Source: Mnemiopsis leidyi
Taxonomy: Eukaryota > Ctenophora > Tentaculata > Lobata > Bolinopsidae
NCBI GenBank assembly: GCA_000226015.1
Contig: JH154797.1
Coordinates: 46,250 to 69,905, forward strand
Reading direction: 5' to 3'
DNA length: 23,656 nucleotides
The notes beneath the pieces were generated by a model that saw only the letters and a list, made by a program, of their open reading frames with translations, was not told where the DNA came from and made no database searches. The position numbers were made by a program, and so were the translations under genes. Of this stretch, positions 10,924-20,181 are shown one piece after another (the first letter of the stretch is position 1; each line of letters opens with the position of its first letter).

Positions 10924-11048
10924 GGAATAAGCTCAAAATAATGCGACGGATTCTATTACGACGACCGAAATTTTGGCGGTCCGAAAATATGGCGAAATTT
11001 CGGGAAAACCGTCGCATTTCGTACGTTATAAAAATGTCTTGTAAGGTA
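10924..11048. mobile_element. MITE-like element, copy 2
   Basis: It ends in AAAAATGTCTTGTAAGGTA, the exact 19-base inverted complement of the first 19 bases of copy 1, and contains the same 35-bp core at 10959-10993 in the same orientation. Its left end is degenerate, so the boundary near 10924 is approximate. It lies 41 bases before the first EF-hand exon. An alternative reading is that both ends delimit one 1,005-bp composite element (10044-11048) with perfect 19-bp termini. Confidence 0.55.
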
Positions 11049-11089
11049 ACTAAAGTTATACGCCAGTTTTTATCTTTGTTCTTGATCAG

Positions 11090-11572
11090 AGTGTTCGATA
11101 CTGACAATAATGGACAGTTGACTAAAGATGAGTTCAAAGATCTGATTTTCAGTTTAGGTAGGAGTTGAATAAACCTATAATTTTTTACGAATGTGCCCCA
11201 TTATATATCTGCCCCATTATTATGTCCGTTGAGGCAATTACAGGACTTCAAACAACATTTCCGAATTGAGGACAAACTCAAAGTCAAAACTTGATAATGA
11301 TAATTACGTCATATGACTGCTAGTGCTGGGTACCTTAAACTTATTGCGCATTTAACTTACAATTATAAGATCTAGGACCCCCAAATTTCTGATTAGGCTG
11401 CACTTCAGGACAAAAATGTTCGGAGAGTGAACTAAAGACCCTGATGGACTTCCTTGACAAAGACAAGGATGGGACTATCAGCGAAACCGAATTCTTGAAG
11501 TTTTTCCTCACGGACAGTCCCCAGTGGTTGGAGAAACTAGCCAATTTGGATAAGACAATTCGACAACTTTGA
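11090..11572 (+). CDS. EF-hand calcium-binding protein, two 3' exons
   Basis: Exon 11090-11157 (after an acceptor ending TTGATCAG) joins exon 11409-11572 (TGA stop) in frame. The pair encodes two adjacent EF-hand loops: DTDNNGQLTKDE and DKDKDGTISETE, each with acidic or oxygen ligands at positions 1, 3, 5, 9 and 12 and Gly at 6, linked by a helix containing SESELKTLMDFL. The tail FFLTDSPQWLEKLANLDK follows. This is a calmodulin/troponin-C-like C-terminal lobe that should bind two calcium ions. The first exon starts mid-codon, so earlier exons must exist but none was found. The upstream Hook exon ends in phase 0 and cannot join this exon directly without a stop, arguing against a simple Hook fusion. 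Confidence 0.85.
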
Positions 11573-12600
11573 ATTTTCCCGAAATTGTAAGAAAAATTAT
11601 CAAATTTGGTCACTTAGATTTAATTAATCTTATTGACTGTGACATGGCTGTAGCTGTTACCCTGTAACATTAACAAGGTTGGACTTGTTATTTTTATTTA
11701 AGGATTTTGTTAAAACTTTCGAAATTAGATTGAAAAGAATTGATAGATTGACATTTTTGAAATCTAAGGTGAAATTTTGAGACGGTGCACCGTGCAAAGC
11801 TCCTACTTGTAATTTTTGTTGATGCAGTTGTTTGTGAGAAACTGTTGCCGAATCTCCTTAAGATATTTCTTTTCATTTTGAATGCTATAGATATATTTCT
11901 ATGTTAAAGTTAGAACGAGTGTATATGCAAGCTTTAAGTTGTACTTAATCACTCGCAAGCGCACTGTCACGTATAAACGTTACCTTATTCTGTATTCACC
12001 CAATCCCTATTCCCTAACGAGTAATACCTAAATGGTCGTGCACCGATTTTCCACGCACTGGTCACGTGACCTCGTAAGAAACGGTTTGTTGCCCATAATT
12101 ATTACTCGGAAGGATTGCTAGTTTAGCCTACGTCATGTAGTAATAACATCTTTTCGAAAAATGGGTTAGGACCAGAGCGAAAACGGTTTGAAATTTAAGG
12201 TTATTTTTAGAATTTTCTATGAATCGAAGATAATAATCGATATTCCAATTCCATCAATTCGAAGGATAAAACAAAAAGTAAGTCATGTAATTGTAGTCAT
12301 ACGGAACAAAAGATTTCCGTAAAGAACAACAACTTTAAACTGTAAACACAGTACAGACCTAAAAGAACATTCTTGAGTAAATCAAACAAGTATAAGAATA
12401 TAACCATTCAGAGTTTTTACAATGCCAGTCATTCATTTCAAACTACATAAAAACAAAAAATTCTCCAAAAATTAGCACACATTGAACAAGCTAGCAAGGT
12501 TAGTCAAACATAAACTGGAGTCTGAAACTTTGCTTCTGAGTCAGTTACACTTCAACGTCAAAATTAATTAACTGTTCCATTTGTTAGGACCTGAGATCCA
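11573..12600. other. no gene recognised between EF-hand and VPS35 3' ends
   Basis: Two genes converge on this 1-kb stretch. It is AT-rich; I see only a perfect 10-bp palindrome CGGTGCACCG near 11784-11793. Open frames on either strand (such as 11694-11876 minus) have no domain features. It probably holds the two 3' UTRs. Confidence 0.4.
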
Positions 12601-15218
12601 CTATGAAGTTGGAAAGGACATGCCGTGTTTGGACTTAATGTAGGCGAGCGTGCTGTTGAAGTGCTGTACAATTTGGTTTGTAGCTTCGCTCGCTTCCAGC
12701 CCCGGCATATCATCCCGTATTTTACCGACCAGCTGTGATATCATTGCTTGCGTTACCTGGAAATTGTGATATCATTGCTTGTGTCACATAGAAATTGTGA
12801 TATCATTGCTTGTGTCACATAGAAATTGTGATATCATTGCTTGTGTAACCTAAGAAGCAAAGAGAAGCTAGAACTTACACTAAACAAATGAGTGGACGAC
12901 ATCATGAAATCAAAATTCAAAATTGTTTATCATTTTTCTTTAACGCTGAAATATCCAACTTTCTATTTTGACTAGAATTGTACAAGTTTTATTGCAAACT
13001 CACATCTGTACAACCGTTGTCTAAAAAGTATATGTATTTGTTGAGTAACTCCACGAACAGCTGCACCTGGACGGGGGATGATTAGCTGTCAAGTTTAAAA
13101 TTATGAAGATTTATAAGCTGAAACTATTTGAGAAAACTTGAGACTTACCCAAATTCCGGACAGGAAAACTGTTACTCAACAACACTTTGATAAGATTTTA
13201 CAATATGATCAAATACTTTTAGGTTTAATTGACTGCAATATGCATATTGCATACAAGCTTGATTGGCAGCCTAACAATATCATCAAATACTTTTCAGTTT
13301 ATGAACTTTAACTTTTCTTAATTAACTCGAAGGAAAGAACTTAGAAGACCAAACTGATAAAAGTCAACTTACAAATCAAACCATAAAAGTATAATAAAAA
13401 GCATAATAACACCTTTAAAAAGTACAAAAAGCATCACATAGAGCATAATAAACAGGTATAAAAGGTATAATAAGCATTACAAAAAGCATAACAAAAAGCA
13501 CAATAAAAGGTATAATAAAAGGTATAAAAAGCATTACAAATACTAATTATAGCACAATAAAAAGTAAACAAAAATGGGAAGCCAACTGTTATAAGTACCT
13601 GTACAGAAGGTTCCATACACTGATTACTTATACGAACTGCCTTCTTCATACTGTCTAAAACACGTTTCGTTTCTCTCATGGCGCTGCCTTCGTTTTCTCT
13701 GTTTTTCCCTGAATTAGAATCCTATTAATCGTACAAAATGATACAGCACGTAAACAAACCTGCCAAGGTAACGCGTTGTTATTTGCCAAGTTATAACATT
13801 CTGACGGTTGTCATCCAATTTAAGACGACTAAAGAACCCCTTTTATTGAGCTAAAGAATTATTCGATTGAGCTAAAGAACTCTTTGATTGAGCTAGTGGA
13901 CATACCTGACCAATAAATATGAGCACATAAACTGACTGCACGACACTGATCAGGTTTCTTTAGTAGTTTACTACTCGCCCTCAAACACTGAAATTGACAT
14001 TCAAGAAGAATTGCACATTTTATCATATTGTTAAGTCATGTTGAAAATATTGAGGATTAAAGGATAAGGATCCAAAGATATTATGAAGCTAGGCCATATT
14101 CCATACAAAACGCGAAAGTGAAATACCTCGTAAATAACAGGTCTATGGCCATTGACCTTGTAAATCTGTGGCAACATTCCGATGATCTAATTCGATACCC
14201 CGAACTTTAATAACTTTTAACTTTACTATCGTAACAATTTTGTTTACTATCTAAATACCTGACTTCTTAGTGGCTCGTGGTTCTCCTCGCTGAAGTTAAT
14301 CGTTCTCTCAAAAGTTGCAATTATCAGGGATATGGCAACAAGTTGAGCTTTACTGTCGCTTACTTCCTCTTCGTAGATTGCAAATGCTCGTGATACAAAC
14401 TCGTAGGCGATCGTTTCTGAGAGGATTCAGATATTAATCAAGGTGACCACATCTCACAATATACATGACCACATATTGCAGCATAGTATACTGCAGCATG
14501 GTATGCTGCAAGGTATATTGCTACAAGCACTATACCAAATACTTCCGAATATCAAAAGCTACAAATGATGTGATACTAATAGCAATAGTTTTGCCCAGGA
14601 TCATGCAAATGCTGTAACAATATGAACATTTTATGGCCTATTTTAAGTTTGAAAAACATTATTTATTTATTTAACCTGTACAGCAGTTTGTGTATGGTAT
14701 ATGGTTGATACAGCTGCTAGAAATTTGACCTTTATTGTACTCAAGGACGAATTATGAAGAGGTGACAACTACACTATACAAAGTTACAAAAGTATGAAGT
14801 TGAGGTCGAATCCAGGATTACCGCAAAATTTGAAATTTAACTCTAATCCAGTAACTGAACTAGAAAACTAGAAGCAATTTGGCGGGGGAGGAAGTTTGTC
14901 AAACGAATCCCGCGGCATATTTCGCAAGATTTTGTAGTGAAAGCAGTCTTTTTCTGATCCATTCGATTTTTGAGCAATAATACCATACGTGTTCGCCTAA
15001 TTTGACGAAATTTTATACAACCTTGTTTTCTGTTTAACTGTAAGTGTGTTGGACAAAAATTTCAAAGGCGAAAATTAAAAAAAAAACCTAGCGGTTTGTA
15101 TTCCCATGAGATCACATATCAAGGCTGACTGGAGGAAAAGACGAAGTGCCAAATCCCAGTACTCTGCTTTCACTAGTGCTGACAATAGGGAGTTGATGTA
15201 CTGCAGTATCTTACAAAC
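12601..15218 (-). CDS. VPS35: VPS35 retromer subunit, C-terminal exons
   Basis: Six exons on the minus strand: 15218-15088, 14416-14259, 13987-13906, 13708-13599, 13066-13004 and 12756-12601 (TAG). The translation follows the C-terminal alpha-solenoid of human VPS35: [91 protein letters not shown] and [14 protein letters not shown]. In other animals this region binds VPS29 in the endosome-to-Golgi/plasma-membrane retromer coat. The tail after the last helix ([11 protein letters not shown]) is shorter than in human. About the first 640 residues are not in the window. The junction between the first two exons listed is out of phase by one base (131 nt ending in phase 2, then an exon that needs phase 1), although the aligned length matches human exactly if one base is ignored. 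Either a base error, an unseen microexon, or a decaying partial copy would explain this. Confidence 0.9.
12731..12851. repeat. 31-bp tandem repeat spanning the last VPS35 splice acceptor
   Basis: Four copies of a unit with core TGATATCATTGCTTG, spaced 31 bp apart. The copy nearest the exon body is coding, at the 5' edge of the last VPS35 exon; the others lie in the preceding intron. On the gene strand the outermost copy is preceded by the best acceptor tract here (CTTCTCTTTGCTTCTTAG), exactly 93 bases from the acceptor that gives the full exon. Confidence 0.85.
13385..13567. repeat. degenerate A-rich repeat in a VPS35 intron
   Basis: Variants of AAAAAGCATAATAA and AAAAGGTATAATAA alternate for about 180 bases. 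The open frame across it on the minus strand (poly Tyr/Phe/Cys) is an artefact of the repeat. It sits just downstream of the exon ending at 13599 on the gene strand, in the intron. Confidence 0.7.
14494..14510. repeat. perfect short hairpin in a VPS35 intron
   Basis: GCAGCAT, three bases, ATGCTGC. It lies among related copies (GCAGCATAGTATACTGCAGC) between 14479 and 14512, making a small cluster of self-complementary text about 65 bases upstream of a VPS35 exon on the gene strand. Confidence 0.5.
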
Positions 15219-17537
15219 CTGAGATTTTAAGGTTGTAACTATGACAAACATACCGGTTATTTATAGGTGTCAGAATGTTATAAAGTTAATATGACAAACA
15301 ATGGAATATAAAACAGTGAATCCACAAACGCGTCGGTCTCCATGCTTCCATTTTTTCTTTCCTTCTTTTCAATTTTATCTCACGCTAGCAGAGTATAACT
15401 TACTCTTATAAACTGCTAGATAGTTACTTCCTTGTAACCTACAAGTATTAAATACAATAACTTAAATGAACTCCAGGTTTAATCAGATCTGGTGAGAAGT
15501 CATGACAAATCACTCCGAACACAGTTAACATCTCTATCTAACTTCACGTTGTAGTGGATTAACTCACACGGATTTTGATGAAGGGCCTCGTCTAATATTT
15601 GCCAAACAATCAAATCATGTCAAGTCAATCACTTCTTCGCGATAATGCAGCGGTATTTCAGATGTTCATTTTAGAGAATAATCCTTGAATTACAACATTT
15701 TTCCGAATTTTTAACACATTTAGACAGCTCTTCGACTTATGAAGACAGGTTTACGACAGGTGCGGGTGCTACTGTAAAGGGAAATAAGTAAGTAAAACAT
15801 AAAGTTGTAGACATAACCCTCTGATTGAACTTTGTCACTTACTCGATAAAAATCTGGTTTGTCACTTCTTTGTGACAATTTGATTTGACAGAGGCTCGGT
15901 CTCGGTGATTATGCAATATAAGAGCGAGTCCCGCACAAATTTATTTGATTGATTCATCTGCATCGCTACTGCGGGGGAGGCGGCCAATTTTAGATTTAAA
16001 AGCCCGTTACTAAAAGGGGGATGCAGAGGTCGAGACATCAATTGTCCACTGCCACATTGTATTAAAGGGCAGGGCACTCGGTTAACCTCTTCAGAAAGCG
16101 CCCTGTTGTTTTTGGGGTAAATGCGGGTTCGACAATAACGCCCAATTTGAGTACACGAATTTACCTTAGAAATATTACTCCAGGATTGTATAGCTTTTAT
16201 GCGATGCTAGAACAGGGCTGGCCGATACCATCTCTAGTAAACTATTACATATCTTTATAATGATCAGAGCCAGAATTATCTTTAATGATCAGAGCCAAGA
16301 TTAATCTTCATTGCCTGTCCTCGCTAAAAAATCCTTGGAATTAGCGCATTTTGGGACTAATTTTAGAAAACATGCGAGAGTTCAGAGAATATTTTAATAA
16401 TATTGATATTTGATTGGTTGAGTCAAACTAACATTTGGGACGCTTTGCCACGGGTAACTTTTCTCAAAATCTGTCGTTTTCTTTCTCATTTGGTCAATAA
16501 TATTACATTTGCAATTTGCTGTAATATAAATATATATATATATATATATTGCCGTAAAATTTGATATTTATGAATTATAATTGGCTCGATCATTCGAATT
16601 CGCAACTTTGCCGTCAACACTCTACAGCAATTAAACTGACTTTTGGCATTTCATATTTTAGGATATTTGCACTTCATTCTGTTGCATCAACAGTATATTC
16701 AACTCTGATTAATTACCAAAACTTTCCCGACAGAAATTGACAGATTTATACGCAAAGTCACGGTTATTGGGAATGTAAAATCATACTATTTTCGATTAAA
16801 AACCAAGGGGCGTTGACTATTGCAGGACAAATAAATACACCTTAAACGCAGCTCGGCTCGTAGTTCTTATATTTGTGCAAATATAACAAACTTACAAGAG
16901 CATTACATTTTTAAGGCACAATTTTCGCATGGTCATACATAATGAGAGTAGACAGATAAATCAAATAGCTGGACTACTGGAATCTGCATTGTTGCATCTT
17001 GGCTTCTGCCATCTACATTAGGGATTATTAGGTACTGCTAATTCCCAAATTGTGTGACCTAGGTTTTTGGCCGCCAATTTTAGATATGGAAAGTCCAGCT
17101 GCAGTCCAAGGAATACCTTCCTTACTAAATTATATATTGGAAGTGTCACTTGCTATTCTTGGATTTATAAGTAATAAGCTACTTCCGTTCAACTTACTTG
17201 AGTTAAGTAACAAGCGTATCTATGGGTATAATGTTGATACCCTAGTCTATGTAATAAACTGATGAAACACATCATGTAGCCAGTAACAATGACACAAGCA
17301 ATAACACTTGTCGATAGTGAAACACTGCTTGCAACACTCATCAGGAGATCGGGGCTGATTGGGCAAGTAAAATTGTGGGCAGAGCCTTTGTTTAGAGCTT
17401 GATAAATAGCGAATTTGGAGATTGTCGTGGTTCACATTTAAGCAATTAAGTGAGGCGGCCATAAGCAATCAAATCATAGGGCCATTTTATCTTGGCATAG
17501 ACTTAGAGAGTGAGAGAAACTTGTTGAGAAACTCGTT
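15219..17537. other. 2.3 kb without a recognised gene
   Basis: I searched this stretch for earlier VPS35 exons (the conserved Leu-Pro-Pro-Leu-Val-Phe block) on the minus strand and found none. A GC-richer patch at 15870-16080 and the phrase GGCCAATTTTAGAT, present at 15981 and, after GGCCGCC, near 17073, suggest old dispersed repeats. Open frames such as 15862-16077 minus and 17050-17262 plus have no domain features. Confidence 0.4.
16530..16549. repeat. (TA)n microsatellite
   Basis: About ten TA dinucleotides in a row within AT-rich sequence, likely length-polymorphic. No functional context is visible. Confidence 0.85.
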
Positions 17538-17604
17538 AAGTCAAGAAAGCATGAAGCTTTTTCTTATGTTGTTGAGTCAAGAAAGCATGTGGCTTTTTCT
17601 TATG
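17538..17604. repeat. 36-bp tandem duplication
   Basis: Two copies of AGTCAAGAAAGCATG, then two or three variable bases, then GCTTTTTCTTATG, 36 bases apart. The period keeps a plus-strand frame (17422-17691) open and repeats LSQESM-x-LFLM, but that frame has no ATG at its start and no other sign of being a gene. Confidence 0.75.
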
Positions 17605-17812
17605 GCCAATTCCAAAATTAACAGTCAGTCCATCTGCAGATTTCTTCATCTCAATAATCATTCGTTGCTTTGTAGAGGATTACGGTCATGATCAACAACA
17701 TTTATCGTAACATTGCTTCATAATTTAATGTAAAAACGTTGGAGTGCCCTTTCACAACGTAAATTTTAAAAGTTCAATAAAGCAACGATCTTTTACCTTT
17801 CCACTAAAGCTT

Positions 17813-17830
17813 GTAATCGAAATCGATTAC
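17813..17830. promoter_or_regulatory. palindrome with paired TAATC/GATTA sites
   Basis: GTAATCGA, AA, TCGATTAC is a perfect inverted repeat about 290 bases upstream of the TATA box of the secreted-precursor gene. TAATC/GATTA is the core read by some homeodomain classes (Otx/Bicoid-like), so this could bind a homeodomain dimer. This is an inference from the motif only. Confidence 0.3.
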
Positions 17831-18115
17831 ACTTTTTTGCACGATTATAAATAACCACCTCTGCACTGTCCTCCCGCTAAATACTTAAATACTGCAATCT
17901 CTCCGAAATATAATCATCAGAAAAGTAGTTAAGCTTTTACAAAGTCTAAGTTGAACCATGCTGCTTTTTCCCTTTTTCCTCAATTCGATCAATGACTTAA
18001 GACTTAAAACAGCGGCACTAAAAGGCACGACCTCGCCCTAAAATTATCTACAAAATTGACGATTTAAAGAAGAAAATGATCAAAATAGCTAGGTCACAGA
18101 GAGAGAGCGAACTCG

Positions 18116-18122
18116 TATAAAA
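18116..18122 (+). promoter_or_regulatory. TATA box of the secreted-precursor gene
   Basis: TATAAAA lies 47 bases upstream of the precursor start codon, preceded at 18097-18108 by a GA run (ACAGAGAGAGAG). A transcription start about 30 bases downstream would fall near 18145, giving a 5' UTR of roughly 25 bases. The close TATA-to-ATG spacing suits a compact, highly expressed secretory gene. Confidence 0.6.
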
Positions 18123-18169
18123 CCCTGCACCTTAACACATAGGACAGTAAGCCGGGATTTAACCGAAGG

Positions 18170-20006
18170 ATGTCGAAGTTCCTATTTCTTACTTTGCTGG
18201 TGGGCGCCGCTCGGGCTGCAAGCTTCGCTTCGGACTCTGACAACACTCTTGCAGTAAGTTTTTCATTTTTAAGTATTTTCATGTAGTTATGTAGCTGTGG
18301 GAATATGATAGATTTGGTTTTTTGTTTTGAATCGGCTGCAATCTGATCACAATTGCTTTCAACACGCCCAATTTCCTGTTGTTCAGCAGTCATCCCACAA
18401 ACCCTATATCAGCTCACAAAACTGTAATCTGTTATCACAGACACCTCGGTAGCAAGTTGGCTTTATATGGCATTGCTGTACATTGAACAAGCAACAGTGT
18501 GTAAAAACACTTGGTCCTCTACTATGCGCTTAGTCAATAATGACACCCTGGCTGTTATGAAAGGAGACTTAAAGGATCCTGGAGCATGAATGGTCGGTGG
18601 GGATTGGGACCCACTTAAATCACTTTAACACAGTGCCCCTCAGTGATCCATCCCATCACTCAAATTATTTGTATAATAGTAGTGTTCGAAGTATTAAATC
18701 CTCCCTCCCAGGACTCAGACGAGTGTAGAACTGGATACAACATGAGATACGATCTGGAGTGTAGGAGAAGGAGGGCAGCCAGGGCGGCAGCCAGGTTACA
18801 GCTCCAGGAGGATGGAGAGACTGAAGGAGGGGAGGAGCTGACTAAGAGGTGAGAAACTGGTAACACCCTGGTTTTATGTTCCTCATTTTATGCTTTAAGG
18901 AATGTATGGAAAACTGATGTATAGAGGTATAGAGTTCTAGAGGTCCTAAAAATAAACTAATGCTCTATTCCTGGCTAGTTGAAAGAGCTCACATTGGAAG
19001 TGGAGCATGATTACCTTAACGATAGCTACTGTTCGTTAAATGTTGATGTTCTGTATCATTAGACATGACTTCTGGAGTTCATCATTTTCAGATCGGCCGA
19101 GGAGCAGAACTGGAATTACAGCGCAAGACGAGACCGCGGCAAAAGGTAAGAGAAAACTGTAATTATTTTTGAACAGAAACTGGTAAGTTTTAGTTATTGC
19201 CTAATCATAGCAAAAAATATCTTTCCTCTCCGTAATTAGGCTGATTCATTTTTAACTCCTTCCCTTACTGCAACTGGTTAAGTAACAGTGAACAACCCCA
19301 AACTGGACCGTAAGACTGAGCAATGACTAACTTACCAATGTACTTATACGTTAAACTTACTTAATTTTATACGTTAAACATACTTAATTTTAGATCGAAC
19401 AACGAGGAGCAGGACTTTAGTGGTTATAGGCGTGGAAGTGGACAAAAAAGGTACATATTCAGTTGTAACGTTAACACTTAGTTAACACTTAGTTAACACT
19501 TTGTTAACACTTAGTTAACACTCGGTTAACACTTGGTGGAAAGTACTGTTTCCAAACCTACATAAGTGAAAACTGTATAAGTACATTCGGTTAGCTACAA
19601 TGTAAGGCTTAGCTTTTAATAGGAAACTTTGGGCACAGAAAAAGGAGGGGTGTTAGAGTTTGTTTTTTAAGTTTATGAAAAAATAAACACTAAATGCGTC
19701 CAGGTCTGCTGAAGAGGACGATTACGACATTTACAAAAGAGGGTCAGTTTATTTTCTATCAACAACTTTTGGACAATATTAAGCCTCTCTCACTAGCCAT
19801 AATCATAGATCACTCAAGTGATAAAAATATCTGCGAAAGTCTTTTCATTAACTAATTAACATGTTGTGTAATCATGTTGTGTAATGTTAGCCTCAAGGCG
19901 ACTGTCGTATATTTAGCTACAACCCCAGTAACACAGTGCAGCAACCTACAGGGAATCAGAAGAGCAAGACTACTCCGGTTATAGAGGAAGGGGGCGAGGA
20001 GAGTAG
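18170..20006 (+). CDS. modular secreted precursor, probable prepropeptide
   Basis: Six exons with GT-AG borders: 18170-18253, 18712-18848, 19092-19145, 19394-19450, 19704-19742 and 19937-20006 (TAG), about 147 residues. The first exon is a signal peptide (MSKFLFLTLLVGAARA) plus a short acidic linker. The second has two Cys (DECRTGYN, DLEC), an RRRR run, an Ala/Arg helix, an acidic stretch and ends in KR. Exons 3-5 encode SAEEQNWNYSARRDRGKR, SNNEEQDFSGYRRGSGQKR and SAEEDDYDIYKR. The last encodes RESEEQDYSGY followed by an Arg/Gly tail. Lys-Arg ends each unit, and all introns after exon 2 are in phase 2. The first of these splits the Arg codon of the KR exactly, so exons 3 to 5 are symmetric modules (54, 57, 39 bases). 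RDRG-KR could give an amidated C-terminus. No known family is recognised. A neuropeptide or peptide-hormone precursor fits best; a secreted structural or adhesive repeat protein is the alternative. Confidence 0.75.
19470..19537. repeat. 11-bp tandem repeat in a precursor intron
   Basis: GTTAACACTTA repeats about six times head to tail, with single-base variants (TTTGTTAAC, CTCGGTTAAC). It begins 20 bases after the fourth exon. Each unit contains the HpaI-type palindrome GTTAAC. Confidence 0.9.
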
Positions 20007-20016
20007 AGATAACAAC

Positions 20017-20022
20017 AATAAA
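20017..20022 (+). terminator. candidate polyadenylation signal of the precursor gene
   Basis: AATAAA lies 11 bases after the TAG stop. If used, cleavage would fall within the first units of the following minisatellite and the 3' UTR would be only about 30-40 bases. Confidence 0.4.
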
Positions 20023-20023
20023 T

Positions 20024-20181
20024 TCTCTAACTACACGTGCTGGGATCTCATCTCTAACTACACGTGCTGGATGTCGTCTCTAGCTACACGTACTGGATCT
20101 CATCGCTAGCTACACGTGCTGGATGTCATCGCTAACTACAAGTGCTGGGATGTCATCGCTAACTACACAGTACACGTGCTG
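20024..20181. repeat. 26-27 bp minisatellite at the 3' end of the precursor gene
   Basis: Six units built on CTAACTACACGTGCTGGAT followed by a variable (C/G)TC(A/G)TC. The first unit starts about 20 bases after the stop codon. Units contain CACGTG, an E-box palindrome, in most copies. The array probably overlaps the 3' UTR or its immediate flank. Confidence 0.85.

Noticed and set aside
9282-11157. Direct splice of Hook exon 9 to the first EF-hand exon as a fusion protein
   Set aside because: Hook exon 9 ends in phase 0 while the EF-hand exon begins with one leftover base; joining them gives a stop codon within five codons.
10941-11168. A 75-codon ORF as the start of the EF-hand gene
   Set aside because: Its first half is MITE sequence and intron; the coding part begins only after the acceptor at 11089.
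13434-13679. Minus-strand ORF with a Tyr/Phe/Cys-rich end
   Set aside because: Its start is a real VPS35 exon (13708-13599); the rest is intron repeat read past the donor site.
17247-17468. Minus-strand ORF with a Cys cluster (DECCKQCF) as a small secreted protein
   Set aside because: No signal peptide, the Cys are bunched at one end without a known spacing, and no promoter or splice support is visible.
18643-18852. Single-exon ORF of 69 codons starting in the intron
   Set aside because: The in-frame start lies upstream of a good acceptor (CCTCCCTCCCAG); only 18712-18848 belongs to the spliced precursor.
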